Below are positions 1 through 11,766 of a DNA stretch of 64,000 bases, piece by piece. A model generated the notes under the pieces. The model made no database searches and was not told the origin of the DNA. It saw only the letters and a program-made list of their open reading frames with translations. Location: contig NZ_CP139873.1 of the NCBI RefSeq assembly GCF_034422975.1, positions 868,001-932,000 on the forward strand, given 5' to 3'. This stretch comes from Idiomarina sp. PL1-037 (GTDB lineage Bacteria; Pseudomonadota; Gammaproteobacteria; Enterobacterales; Alteromonadaceae). Both the position numbers and the translations under genes were made by a program. Numbering within the stretch: the stretch's first letter is position 1; every line of letters starts with the position of its first letter.

Positions 1-116
1 GCTTCAATTTGGGTTTTCGCAACTTGCTCATCTTCTGACTGGCTTGAACAACCCGCTAACATTAATCCCAGAACCGATGATAAAACGAGGCTTCGGCTTA
101 ACTTATTACTAAACAT
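1..116 (-). CDS. bamD: Outer-membrane assembly lipoprotein BamD (ComL/YfiO), N-terminal fragment
   Basis: Only the first 38 codons are present; the gene runs off the left edge. The ATG lies at 116 on the minus strand. The translation begins MFSNKLSRSL, then a hydrophobic stretch, then the lipobox LAGC with the acylated Cys at about residue 24, followed by a Ser/Glu-rich linker. This is a typical type II lipoprotein signal. BamD is part of the BAM complex that inserts beta-barrel proteins, and in many gammaproteobacteria it lies divergent to rluD, as here. The identification rests on the lipoprotein signal plus this divergent arrangement, because the TPR domains lie outside the window. Confidence 0.72.
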   Translation of the reverse strand, partial: MFSNKLSRSLVLSSVLGLMLAGCSSQSEDEQVAKTQIE

Positions 117-227
117 ATTATGAAGGATTCCCTTTATTTTTTTGGCGCTGCACCGGCAAACCGTTACACTAGTATATTCTTGCATTCTAACGCAGCCGTA
201 AAGGCTTTGACAGTCGAAACCCAATAT

Positions 228-1196
228 ATGAACAAAAGCATTGAATTAGAAGCCATTGTTACCGAGTCTCTGGCTGGAAAAAGATTAGACCAGGCACTTG
301 CAGAGTTGTTCCCTGACTACTCAAGGTCACGTTTAAAAAGCTGGATAACTGATGGAAAAGTGACCATCGACACAAAAGTCATCGAAAAGCCGCGAGAAAA
401 AGTGGTTGCCGGTGCTTTAGTTGCCGTAGACGCAGAAATTGAAGGCGAAGAGCGGCACGAAGCACAGCCGGTGGAACTGGACATCGTTTATGAAGATGAT
501 GACATTTTGGTCATTAACAAACCTGCGGGCTTAGTTGTCCACCCCGGTGCAGGAGCACCAGACAGAACCTTGCTGAATGGTTTGTTACATTACGATCCAC
601 AGCTCGATTTAGTGCCGCGGGCGGGCATCATTCACCGCTTAGATAAAGACACAACCGGGTTGATGGTTGTTGCGCGTAATGTGCCAGCACAGACGCAGCT
701 AGTCTCAATGATGCAGGACCGTGATATTACTCGCGAGTATGAAGCGGTCTGTAATGGCGTGATGACAGCCGGTGGCATGGTTGATCAGCCTATCGGTCGG
801 CATCCGACAAAACGCACGCATATGGCTGTGGTACAGTCGGGGAAAGCGGCAGTCACGCATTATCGTGTGCTCGATCGTTACAGAGCGCATACATTACTTC
901 GTCTGCGTTTAGAATCAGGCCGTACTCACCAGATTCGTGTGCATATGGCGCATATTCGTCACCCCTTGGTCGGTGATTTAACCTACGGTGGTCGTCCGCG
1001 TCCGCCCAAACAGGCTGAAGATCGTCTGTTGCAAACCTTGCGAGGGTTTAACCGTCAGGCGTTACATGCGGCATCACTGGGCTTGCATCATCCAATTACC
1101 GGTGACTGGTTGGAGTTTAATGTTCCGCGGCCAACCGATTTTCAATATTTGATTGAAGAACTGCGCGTTGATCATGAACGTTTCAAGTCAGCCTGA
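228..1196 (+). CDS. rluD: 23S rRNA pseudouridine(1911/1915/1917) synthase RluD
   Basis: Converts three uridines of helix 69 of 23S rRNA to pseudouridine. I start at ATG 228, which begins MNKSIELEAI and gives 322 aa, close to the 326 aa of E. coli RluD. An upstream in-frame extension to 120 exists but has no family resemblance. An S4 RNA-binding domain occupies roughly residues 15-75 (KRLDQALAELFPDYSRSRL). The catalytic domain carries the HRLDKDTTG motif with the catalytic Asp, and the GRTHQIRVH motif near the C-terminus. The 3' end overlaps pgeF, and bamD is divergent upstream; this is the common bamD / rluD-pgeF-clpB arrangement. Confidence 0.95.
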   Translation: MNKSIELEAIVTESLAGKRLDQALAELFPDYSRSRLKSWITDGKVTIDTKVIEKPREKVVAGALVAVDAEIEGEERHEAQPVELDIVYEDDDILVINKPAGLVVHPGAGAPDRTLLNGLLHYDPQLDLVPRAGIIHRLDKDTTGLMVVARNVPAQTQLVSMMQDRDITREYEAVCNGVMTAGGMVDQPIGRHPTKRTHMAVVQSGKAAVTHYRVLDRYRAHTLLRLRLESGRTHQIRVHMAHIRHPLVGDLTYGGRPRPPKQAEDRLLQTLRGFNRQALHAASLGLHHPITGDWLEFNVPRPTDFQYLIEELRVDHERFKSA

Positions 1197-1887
1197 CGGC
1201 ATTATCGTTCCTGACTGGGAGCTGCCGCCGAATGTTCATGCGGCAGTGACCACCAGAGGTTTTGGCAACCTGGCTGTGCATGTCGGAGACGATCCTGCCG
1301 CTGTCCTGCTGCGTCGCCGGTTGTTGCAGCGCTCACTTAAATTACCAACCGCGGTTACCTGGTTGCAGCAACAACATACCAACGGGGTATTGCGCTGGCC
1401 TTTTAAGTCCGCAGTGGCTGATGCGGCCTACAGCGATCTACCCCAGAGTGTCTGTGCAGTTTTAACCGCAGACTGTCTGCCTGTTCTTTGTTGTTCAGAT
1501 GACGGAAACGAAATTGCAGCAGTGCACGCAGGCTGGCGAGGTTTAGTCTGCGGGGTATTACAAAATGCATTGGCAAGTTTTAAAACCCCGGCGGCTAACA
1601 TTCGCATTTGGATAGGACCGTCTATCGGCGCTTCGGCTTTTGAAGTGGGAGATGACGTAAGAGATGCGTTTGTTGCACGCCACTCGTCTAATACGAAATA
1701 CTTTCTTTCTCACTCTGGTAAATGGTTAGCCGATTTAGCCTCAATTGCAGCGGATGAATGTTCGCGCTCAGGAGTTATGGATATTACCAAAAGCGGTGAA
1801 TGCACCGTCGGCAATAACACAAACTGGTATTCGTGGCGCGAGGAGAAAGCTGCAGCAAGATTTGCGTCAATTATTTGGCGAAATTAA
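1174..1887 (+). CDS. pgeF: Peptidoglycan editing factor PgeF (YfiH, multicopper polyphenol oxidase-like)
   Basis: A Cu/Zn 'laccase-domain' (DUF152) protein. E. coli YfiH removes wrongly incorporated serine from peptidoglycan precursors, and homologues also show purine nucleoside phosphorylase activity. I use ATG 1174 (MNVSSQPDG, 237 aa), which overlaps the end of rluD by 23 bases and implies translational coupling; a TTG seven codons earlier is less likely. Visible family motifs are TADCLPVL, the metal-ligand motif AVHAGWRG, and IGPSIGASAFEVG. Length matches the family, about 240 aa. Transcription is probably shared with rluD. Confidence 0.9.
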   Translation: MNVSSQPDGIIVPDWELPPNVHAAVTTRGFGNLAVHVGDDPAAVLLRRRLLQRSLKLPTAVTWLQQQHTNGVLRWPFKSAVADAAYSDLPQSVCAVLTADCLPVLCCSDDGNEIAAVHAGWRGLVCGVLQNALASFKTPAANIRIWIGPSIGASAFEVGDDVRDAFVARHSSNTKYFLSHSGKWLADLASIAADECSRSGVMDITKSGECTVGNNTNWYSWREEKAAARFASIIWRN

Positions 1888-1896
1888 TTTTAATCA

Positions 1897-1924
1897 CTTG
1901 AAAATGCGCAAAAAGTACCCACAT
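1897..1924 (+). promoter_or_regulatory. Sigma-32 (RpoH) heat-shock promoter of clpB
   Basis: CTTGAAA at 1897-1903, a 14-base gap, then CCCACAT at 1918-1924 and TTA. This matches the RpoH consensus (CTTGAAA, 13-15 bases, CCCCATnTA) with one insertion in the -10. It lies in the short gap between pgeF and clpB, and ClpB is a classic sigma-32 target. Confidence 0.8.
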
Positions 1925-1959
1925 TTAACTTAACGAAAGAATTAAGTGAGGAAGTACCA

Positions 1960-4533
1960 ATGCGACACGATAAATTTACCAGTAAATTTCAGATGGCAAT
2001 TGCTGATGCTCAGTCAATTGCTCTGGGACGTGATCATCAATTCATAGAACCCGTCCATTTAATGCAGGCACTGTTGGATCAAAACGGTGGCTCAGTTCGC
2101 CCTTTATTTACCATGCTCGGCGTGGACATTCCCCAGTTCAGAGCAAACTTGTCGAAAGCTCTGGATGCGTTACCTCAGGTTGAAGGCACCGGTGGTGACG
2201 TTCAGTTATCGCAGAACACAGCTCAGTTGCTGAATTTATGTGATAAATACGCGCAGAAACGAAATGATTCGTACATTTCGTCTGAGCTGTTTTTATTGGC
2301 TGCGGCTGAAGACAAGGGCAAGTTGGGCGATATTTTCCGTCAGCAGGGCATAAAACGCGAAGCGCTGGAAAAAGCCATTAACGATATTCGCGATGGCGAA
2401 AAAGTGGATGACCCTAATGCCGAAGATAAACGCCAGGCTCTGGACAAATACACCATTGATTTAACCGAACGCGCAGAGCAGGGCAAGCTTGACCCTGTTA
2501 TTGGTCGTGATGAAGAAATTCGCCGGACTATTCAGGTATTGCAGCGCCGCACGAAAAATAATCCAGTTCTTATTGGTGAGCCGGGTGTTGGTAAAACCGC
2601 CATTGTTGAAGGCCTGGCACAACGCATTGTTAACGGTGAGGTGCCCGAGGGCTTAAAGCATAAACGGGTATTGTCTCTGGACTTAGGCGCTTTATTAGCG
2701 GGAGCGAAATTCCGCGGTGAGTTTGAAGAGCGACTCAAAGCCGTATTGACCGAGCTTTCTAAAGAAGAAGGCCGCATCATTTTGTTCATTGACGAAATGC
2801 ACACCATGGTGGGCGCCGGCAAGGCCGATGGCGCTATGGATGCCGGTAACATGCTTAAGCCAGCTCTGGCTCGAGGCGAGCTGCACTGTGTCGGTGCCAC
2901 TACGCTGGATGAATACCGCCAGTATATTGAAAAAGATGCGGCGCTGGAACGACGCTTCCAGAAAGTTCTTGTGGAAGAACCGAATGTGGAAGACACCATA
3001 GCTATTTTGCGTGGTTTGAAGGAGCGCTATGAGCTGCACCACTCTGTAGAAATTACCGATCCGGCTATTGTTGCGGCAGCGTCTTTATCGCATAGATATA
3101 TCAGTGATCGTAAACTGCCGGATAAAGCCATCGACTTAATTGACGAGGCGGCATCAAGTATTCGTATGCAAATTGACTCTAAGCCGGAGGATTTGGATCG
3201 TCTGGAGCGCCGCATTATTCAATTGAAGCTTGAACGTCAGGCGTTGCAGAAAGAAAAGGATGATGCTAGCAAAAAACGCTTGGAAATTCTGCACGACGAG
3301 CTAGACGAGCAGGAACGCAAGTATGAAGAACTGGAAGAGGTCTGGAATACTGAAAAAGCCGCAGTACAAGGCACCCAGCATATTAAAGCGCAGTTAGAAC
3401 AAGCTCGTACGGATATGGATATTGCCCGCCGCGCCGGCGACTTAAACCGGATGTCTGAACTTCAGTACGGCCGGATTCCTGAACTGGAACGACAGCTGGA
3501 TTTAGCGTTGCAAGCTGAAATGCAGGATATGAGCTTGCTGAAAAATCGTGTGACTGAAGAAGAAATTGCTGACGTATTGTCACGGTGGACGGGTATTCCG
3601 GTTAACAGAATGCTCGAAGGCGAGCGTGAAAAGCTGTTACAGATGGAAGAGCAAATCCACAGTCGTGTAGTGGGTCAAAACGAGGCCGTCGATGCGGTTT
3701 CCAATGCTATTCGTCGCTCACGGGCCGGACTTGGCGATCCGAATCGTCCTATAGGTTCATTCTTATTCCTTGGTCCAACCGGTGTGGGGAAAACTGAGCT
3801 TTCTAAAGCCTTGGCGAACTTCATGTTTGATACTGACCATGCGATGGTACGTATTGATATGTCCGAATTCATGGAGAAGCATTCGGTTGCCCGTCTTGTT
3901 GGGGCGCCTCCTGGCTATGTTGGCTACGAAGAAGGTGGCTACTTAACCGAAGCGGTGCGACGTAAACCCTATTCGGTAATTTTGCTCGACGAAATTGAGA
4001 AGGCTCACCCGGATGTCTTTAATATCTTACTCCAGGTATTGGACGATGGCCGCTTAACCGATGGGCAGGGGCGCACGGTCGATTTTAAAAACACCGTTAT
4101 TATTATGACCTCTAACCTTGGCTCCGATTTAATTCAGGAACATGCCAAAGAGCATACTTATGAGCAGATGAAGGCCGAGGTAATGGAAGTGCTGGCGCAT
4201 CATTTCCGTCCAGAGTTCATTAACCGTGTGGATGAAACCGTTGTTTTCCATCCTCTTGGAGAAAGTGAAATACGGTCTATTGCTGAATTTCAGTTGCAGC
4301 TTCTTTATAAGCGTCTGGAAGACAAAGAGTATCAGTTAGAATTGGATGATGATGCTTTATCTCATCTGGCAAGAACGGGATTCGATCCTGTCTTTGGCGC
4401 GCGGCCTCTGAAACGTGCTATTCAGCACGAGCTGGAGAATCCCTTAGCGCAAAAAATCTTGTCAGGGGAACTTGAGCCTGCTAAACCGATCAAAGTAAGT
4501 GTTGAAAATGAGCGGTTAGTGATCACGCAATAA
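1960..4533 (+). CDS. clpB: ATP-dependent disaggregase ClpB (Hsp104 family)
   Basis: Hexameric AAA+ chaperone that pulls proteins out of aggregates together with DnaK. At 857 aa it equals E. coli ClpB in length. The N-terminal Clp_N repeat domain spans about residues 1-145. NBD1 has Walker A GEPGVGKTA (about residue 206) and Walker B ILFIDEMHT. The long coiled-coil middle domain (about 400-530, rich in E/K/R/Q) distinguishes ClpB from ClpA. NBD2 has Walker A GPTGVGKTE (about residue 605) and Walker B VILLDEIEKA. The C-terminal D2-small domain contains GARPLKRAIQ. The start has a good GAGGAAG ribosome-binding site. A sigma-32-like promoter lies directly upstream. Confidence 0.98.
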   Translation: MRHDKFTSKFQMAIADAQSIALGRDHQFIEPVHLMQALLDQNGGSVRPLFTMLGVDIPQFRANLSKALDALPQVEGTGGDVQLSQNTAQLLNLCDKYAQKRNDSYISSELFLLAAAEDKGKLGDIFRQQGIKREALEKAINDIRDGEKVDDPNAEDKRQALDKYTIDLTERAEQGKLDPVIGRDEEIRRTIQVLQRRTKNNPVLIGEPGVGKTAIVEGLAQRIVNGEVPEGLKHKRVLSLDLGALLAGAKFRGEFEERLKAVLTELSKEEGRIILFIDEMHTMVGAGKADGAMDAGNMLKPALARGELHCVGATTLDEYRQYIEKDAALERRFQKVLVEEPNVEDTIAILRGLKERYELHHSVEITDPAIVAAASLSHRYISDRKLPDKAIDLIDEAASSIRMQIDSKPEDLDRLERRIIQLKLERQALQKEKDDASKKRLEILHDELDEQERKYEELEEVWNTEKAAVQGTQHIKAQLEQARTDMDIARRAGDLNRMSELQYGRIPELERQLDLALQAEMQDMSLLKNRVTEEEIADVLSRWTGIPVNRMLEGEREKLLQMEEQIHSRVVGQNEAVDAVSNAIRRSRAGLGDPNRPIGSFLFLGPTGVGKTELSKALANFMFDTDHAMVRIDMSEFMEKHSVARLVGAPPGYVGYEEGGYLTEAVRRKPYSVILLDEIEKAHPDVFNILLQVLDDGRLTDGQGRTVDFKNTVIIMTSNLGSDLIQEHAKEHTYEQMKAEVMEVLAHHFRPEFINRVDETVVFHPLGESEIRSIAEFQLQLLYKRLEDKEYQLELDDDALSHLARTGFDPVFGARPLKRAIQHELENPLAQKILSGELEPAKPIKVSVENERLVITQ

Positions 4534-4539
4534 CCACAC

Positions 4540-4570
4540 AGGGCTTCGGGTATTTCCTGTTCGAAGCCCT
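4540..4570 (+). terminator. Hairpin after clpB, possible terminator
   Basis: AGGGCTTCG (4540-4548) and CGAAGCCCT (4562-4570) form a 9-bp stem with a 13-base loop, seven bases after the clpB stop. No T-run follows, so it may be an mRNA-stabilising hairpin or a weak terminator rather than a full intrinsic terminator. Confidence 0.45.
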
Positions 4571-4621
4571 AATGTGATAACCTGACGACTTTCTATTTAG
4601 TGACTAAAGAGTGTTTTATAC

Positions 4622-5449
4622 ATGAGTAATGACAGCTCAAATACCAATGGTAAGAGCCGCGGTATCTATTTACTGCCAAACTTGTTTACGACTGCAGGCT
4701 TGTTTTCAGGCTTTTATGCCATAGTCGCGTCAATGAACGATCGCTTTATTGAAGCGGCAGTCGCAATTTTTATTGCAATGGTTTTTGATGGGCTGGATGG
4801 CCGAGTTGCAAGAATGACCAATACGGAGAGCGATTTCGGTGCTGAGTTCGACAGTATGGCCGATATTGTATCTTTTGGTATGGCGCCTGCTTTGGTCATG
4901 TATAACTACGCCCTGGCTGATCTTGGAAAAATAGGTTGGCTAGCGGCCTTTATTTTTGTGGCTGGTGGCGCATTACGGTTGGCGCGGTTTAACACTAACC
5001 TCGGCTCATCTGATAAAAACTTCTTTCAGGGTCTGGCAATACCCAGTGCCGCAGCTATTGTTGCTGGCCTAGTTTGGGTAGGGGCTGAGTACGGTGTAGA
5101 AGGTAGTGACATGGGTGGCTTCGCTGCCGTTATAACCATTTGCGCGGGTCTATTGATGGTAACCAACTTCCGTTACCACTCTTTTAAAGACGTTGACTGG
5201 AAAGGCAAAGTTTCATTTTTAGTTATACTAGTCATTGTATTAGCTTTCGTGATTGTCGCGACACAACCATCATTAGTGTTGTTCTCTATATTCTTTTTAT
5301 ATGCCTTGTCAGGTCCGGTATTGACCATTAAGAATGTGAAGAAGTTGAAGTTGGGTCATGTTGTTGGTGACGATGACGAAGATGACGCAGACTTTAATGA
5401 CAATAAAGAGACTATAAAAGAAGCAGAAAAGGCTGAGAAAGAAGATTAA
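4622..5449 (+). CDS. pssA: CDP-diacylglycerol-serine O-phosphatidyltransferase (CDP-alcohol type)
   Basis: Transfers the phosphatidyl group from CDP-diacylglycerol to L-serine, giving phosphatidylserine, the precursor of phosphatidylethanolamine, in the inner membrane. The CDP-alcohol phosphotransferase signature DG-x2-(G)-x-AR-x8-G-x3-D-x3-D is complete, from DGLDGRVARM to EFDSMADIVSFG (about residues 58-90). Multiple hydrophobic helices follow and the tail (about 245-275) is very acidic. This is the integral-membrane PssA class, not the PLD-type enzyme of E. coli. It is 275 aa. It stands alone between clpB and the rRNA operon. Confidence 0.93.
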   Translation: MSNDSSNTNGKSRGIYLLPNLFTTAGLFSGFYAIVASMNDRFIEAAVAIFIAMVFDGLDGRVARMTNTESDFGAEFDSMADIVSFGMAPALVMYNYALADLGKIGWLAAFIFVAGGALRLARFNTNLGSSDKNFFQGLAIPSAAAIVAGLVWVGAEYGVEGSDMGGFAAVITICAGLLMVTNFRYHSFKDVDWKGKVSFLVILVIVLAFVIVATQPSLVLFSIFFLYALSGPVLTIKNVKKLKLGHVVGDDDEDDADFNDNKETIKEAEKAEKED

Positions 5450-5503
5450 ACTAGCAAGTTGGTGAAGTTCTGAGCAAACGATAAAAAAGGTTCAAAAAAG
5501 ATC

Positions 5504-5531
5504 TTGCAAGGCTCAGAGAGATCACTATAAT
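5504..5531 (+). promoter_or_regulatory. rrn promoter P1
   Basis: -35 TTGCAA (5504-5509), a 16-base spacer and -10 TATAAT (5526-5531), followed by a GC-rich discriminator (TCGCCGCC). This GC-rich discriminator and the A-rich tract at 5481-5503 resembling an UP element are hallmarks of stringently controlled rRNA promoters. Confidence 0.8.
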
Positions 5532-5535
5532 TCGC

Positions 5536-5596
5536 CGCCGTTGTCATGAGTTATCTGCAAAGCGTATTTGCAACAAATTCTGACAACGGCGTTTTT
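5536..5596 (+). terminator. Attenuator-like hairpin at the P1 transcript start
   Basis: CGCCGTTGTCA (5536-5546) pairs perfectly with TGACAACGGCG (5581-5591), an 11-bp GC-rich stem followed directly by TTTTTCTTC. Inside the loop, TGCAAA (5556-5561) and TTTGCA (5567-5572) form a second hairpin. The 5' arm begins about where the P1 transcript should start, so the element lies wholly between P1 and P2. Its shape fits an intrinsic terminator or attenuator acting on P1 RNA only. Confidence 0.55.
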
Positions 5597-5631
5597 CTTC
5601 AACCGGGCTGAAAAAAAGCTGATAAAATGGG

Positions 5632-5659
5632 TTGACGAAAGGAAAGGGACGTGTAGAAT
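5632..5659 (+). promoter_or_regulatory. rrn promoter P2
   Basis: -35 TTGACG (5632-5637), a 16-base spacer and -10 TAGAAT (5654-5659), followed by ACGCCTCCC. An A-rich tract (5611-5628) precedes it. It lies downstream of the P1 hairpin and upstream of boxB/boxA, the usual tandem rrn promoter layout. Confidence 0.75.
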
Positions 5660-5669
5660 ACGCCTCCCT

Positions 5670-5698
5670 GCTTCGAAAGAAGCAATGCTCTTTAACAA
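5670..5698 (+). promoter_or_regulatory. rrn boxB-boxA antitermination site (leader)
   Basis: boxB-like hairpin GCTTC-GAAA-GAAGC (5670-5683), followed at 5686 by boxA TGCTCTTTAACAA. The boxA core is the canonical enterobacterial/gammaproteobacterial sequence bound by NusB-NusE for rRNA antitermination. It repeats before 23S at 7993. Confidence 0.85.
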
Positions 5699-5848
5699 TT
5701 ATATCAAGCCAAGCAAACTGTGTGGGCACTTGCAGAAGTTAAGCAAACAGAAATATTTGTATTGCAACTTTTGAATGAGTGTTCTGCAAGGTTTCATTAA
5801 TGAAGCTAAGCAAAAACGCGTAATTCATTGAGTTGATTGAACTACTTT

Positions 5849-7391
<1,543 letters not shown>

Positions 7392-7511
7392 CAACTATGC
7401 TTATCTTTTGTGTAAACAAAAAATTGCGTCCTGCATTTTTTTGTTTACCTCACATCCGTGTGAGTAAGTGTCCACACAGTTTGCAGGCTTGATATAGATA
7501 GAGAAGAAACT

Positions 7512-7588
<77 letters not shown>

Positions 7589-7669
7589 AATTTGAACGAT
7601 GGCTGCGTTTTCGGGTATTCGCATACTGATGTATGCTTCACACCCTCTCGCCTTGCCCTCCTTCAAATT
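7589..7669 (+). repeat. Imperfect palindromic repeat, copy A (rrn spacer)
   Basis: Outer arms AATTTGAA (7589-7596) and TTCAAATT (7662-7669) enclose an imperfect palindrome whose centre is perfect: GCATAC-TGAT-GTATGC (7621-7636). Characteristic words are CTGCGTT on the left arm (about 7602) and CGCCTTGC on the right (7649-7656). Both words recur, inverted, in copy B. Confidence 0.65.
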
Positions 7670-7732
7670 CCCTTGTCAGGGTTGCGGTGATGCTGAAAAG
7701 AGGGTTTCCTCCGATGTCAGCACGCGCAGCAT

Positions 7733-7832
7733 GAAGCTTCGAGAGCAAGGCGCACGTTAAGTGATTGAAAGAGCATACCTCGATGGTATGTGACTGATTG
7801 AACGAATCGCGCAACGCAGCTATCGAAACTTC
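7733..7832 (-). repeat. Imperfect palindromic repeat, copy B (rrn spacer, inverted)
   Basis: GAAG...CTTC ends (7733 and 7832) around the centre CATACC-TCGAT-GGTATG (7774-7790). Read on the minus strand it shows the same word order as copy A: CTGCGTT (7813-7819 complement), the CATAC/GTATG core, then CGCCTTGC (7745-7752 complement). So it is the same repeat family in the opposite orientation. Together the two copies fill most of the unusually long tRNA-Ile to tRNA-Ala spacer. Confidence 0.65.
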
Positions 7833-7845
7833 AGGCAAGCATTCG

Positions 7846-7921
7846 GGGGCCATAGCTCAGCTGGGAGAGCGCCTGCCTTGCACGCAGGAGGTCAGCGGTT
7901 CGATCCCGCTTGGCTCCACCA
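7846..7921 (+). tRNA. alaT: tRNA-Ala (TGC)
   Basis: 76 nt including CCA. The acceptor stem is GGGGCCA / TGGCTCC with one G-T pair, the D-arm is TAGCTCAGCTGGGAGAGC, the anticodon is TGC at 7879-7881 in loop CTTGCAC, and the T-arm contains TTCGATC. It is the second tRNA of the 16S-23S spacer. Confidence 0.97.
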
Positions 7922-7992
7922 CTTCTTCTCTTAGTAACCGTTAGCGTTAAGTGTTCTTAAACAAGAATATTTACCGGTAACTAAGCGTTACG

Positions 7993-8005
7993 TGCTCTTT
8001 AACAA
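7993..8005 (+). promoter_or_regulatory. Second boxA antitermination site before 23S
   Basis: TGCTCTTTAACAA, identical to the leader boxA core at 5686, in the spacer between tRNA-Ala and 23S. This duplicate position is standard for gammaproteobacterial rrn operons. Confidence 0.85.
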
Positions 8006-8144
8006 CATGAAAAGCTGATTGTAATATTAAAAGTAAGAAATGCCACTCTACTTGAACAAACTGATTTGGTAGAGGCGTATCGAACTTGTGTACAGCGAGA
8101 ACAAACAATCTTGGTCACGTATGCCAGACACCTTCGGGTTGTAT

Positions 8145-11033
<2,889 letters not shown>

Positions 11034-11147
11034 ACAACACCGAAGTTGTTTGAAGCGTTACGCACAAGCGAGCGACTTTACCGAATCGAAATTAAGAGAG
11101 TGGCCTTACTTAAAAAGCAGTCAGTTTTTACATGTTGTGACAGTTTA

Positions 11148-11267
11148 TGTCTGGCGGCCATAGCGGTGTGGCACCACCTGAATCCATTCCGAACTCAGAA
11201 GTGAAACACACCAGCGCCGATGGTAGTGTGGGGTCTCCCCATGCGAGAGTAGGTCACCGCCAGACTA
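11148..11267 (+). rRNA. rrf: 5S ribosomal RNA
   Basis: About 120 nt. The terminal helix GTCTGGCGG pairs with CCGCCAGAC. Internal landmarks CCGAACTCAGAAGTGAAAC and GGTAGTGTGGGGTCTCCCC match E. coli 5S closely. A strong terminator follows ten bases later. The exact 3' nucleotide is uncertain by one or two. Confidence 0.96.
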
Positions 11268-11276
11268 CCAATAGAG

Positions 11277-11307
11277 AACCCCAGCCCAACCGGCTGGGGT
11301 TTTTTTA
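11277..11307 (+). terminator. rrn operon terminator
   Basis: AACCCCAGCC (11277-11286), loop CAACC, GGCTGGGGTT, then a run of T to about 11306: a 10-bp GC-rich stem with T-tail, ten bases after 5S. The next 186 bases, to the symporter gene at 11494, show no gene; the last part is AT-rich promoter-like DNA without a clear consensus. Confidence 0.93.
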
Positions 11308-11493
11308 TGTCTGTTCCACGGCCATGTCGATATCCCGCTTCAAGTCTAATATTTTCCTGAGTTTAACTGCTGACCTCCTCATCTGATGCACAAAATTAAG
11401 GCTACGACCAAAGTCCAATTCCCCTTGTTAATAATTCCATTTACATTTGTTATCGATCAAAAACAAAAATGTTGAACAACTGGAGGGGACGTT

Positions 11494-11760
11494 ATGGCAT
11501 TCGAAAGTGAATCCCATGCCAAAGCCTATTGGAAAGAAAACCTCAGCTTGATGCTCAAGCTGCTAATTGTATGGTTTGTCGTTTCCTATGGCTTTGGAAT
11601 TATATTGGTGGATGTGCTTAACGAAATCACTTTCTTCGGCTTTAAGCTGGGATTCTGGTTCGCACAGCAAGGCTCCATTCTGACATTCATCGTGCTTATC
11701 TTCATTTATGTGAGAGGCATGGCCGCGTTAGATAACAAATACAATGTACACGAGGACTAA
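11494..11760 (+). CDS. DUF4212 small subunit of sodium:solute symporter
   Basis: 88 aa with two hydrophobic helices (about residues 25-50 and 55-78), the size and pattern of the DUF4212 / 'sodium:substrate symporter small subunit' family. Members lie immediately upstream of the VC_2705-type large symporter, as here, with only six bases between the genes. The ribosome-binding site GGAGGGGA is strong. The family is thought to act with the large subunit in uptake of acetate or another small organic acid; the substrate is not shown by the sequence. Confidence 0.87.
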   Translation: MAFESESHAKAYWKENLSLMLKLLIVWFVVSYGFGIILVDVLNEITFFGFKLGFWFAQQGSILTFIVLIFIYVRGMAALDNKYNVHED

Positions 11761-11766
11761 GGCGCT

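Larger units (their letters stand above)
5450..5848 (+). other. rRNA operon promoter and leader region (no protein gene)
   Basis: About 400 bases without a protein gene, from the end of pssA to 16S. It holds an A-rich UP-like tract (5481-5503), promoter P1, a hairpin followed by T5, a second promoter P2 with its own A-rich upstream tract, and the boxB/boxA antitermination site, each listed separately. The remaining stretch to 5848 is leader RNA expected to pair with the 16S 3' flank for RNase III processing. Confidence 0.85.

Noticed and set aside
705..890. Open frame on the minus strand inside rluD
   Set aside because: Lies wholly within a conserved enzyme gene and has no ribosome-binding site or family resemblance; a shadow of rluD.
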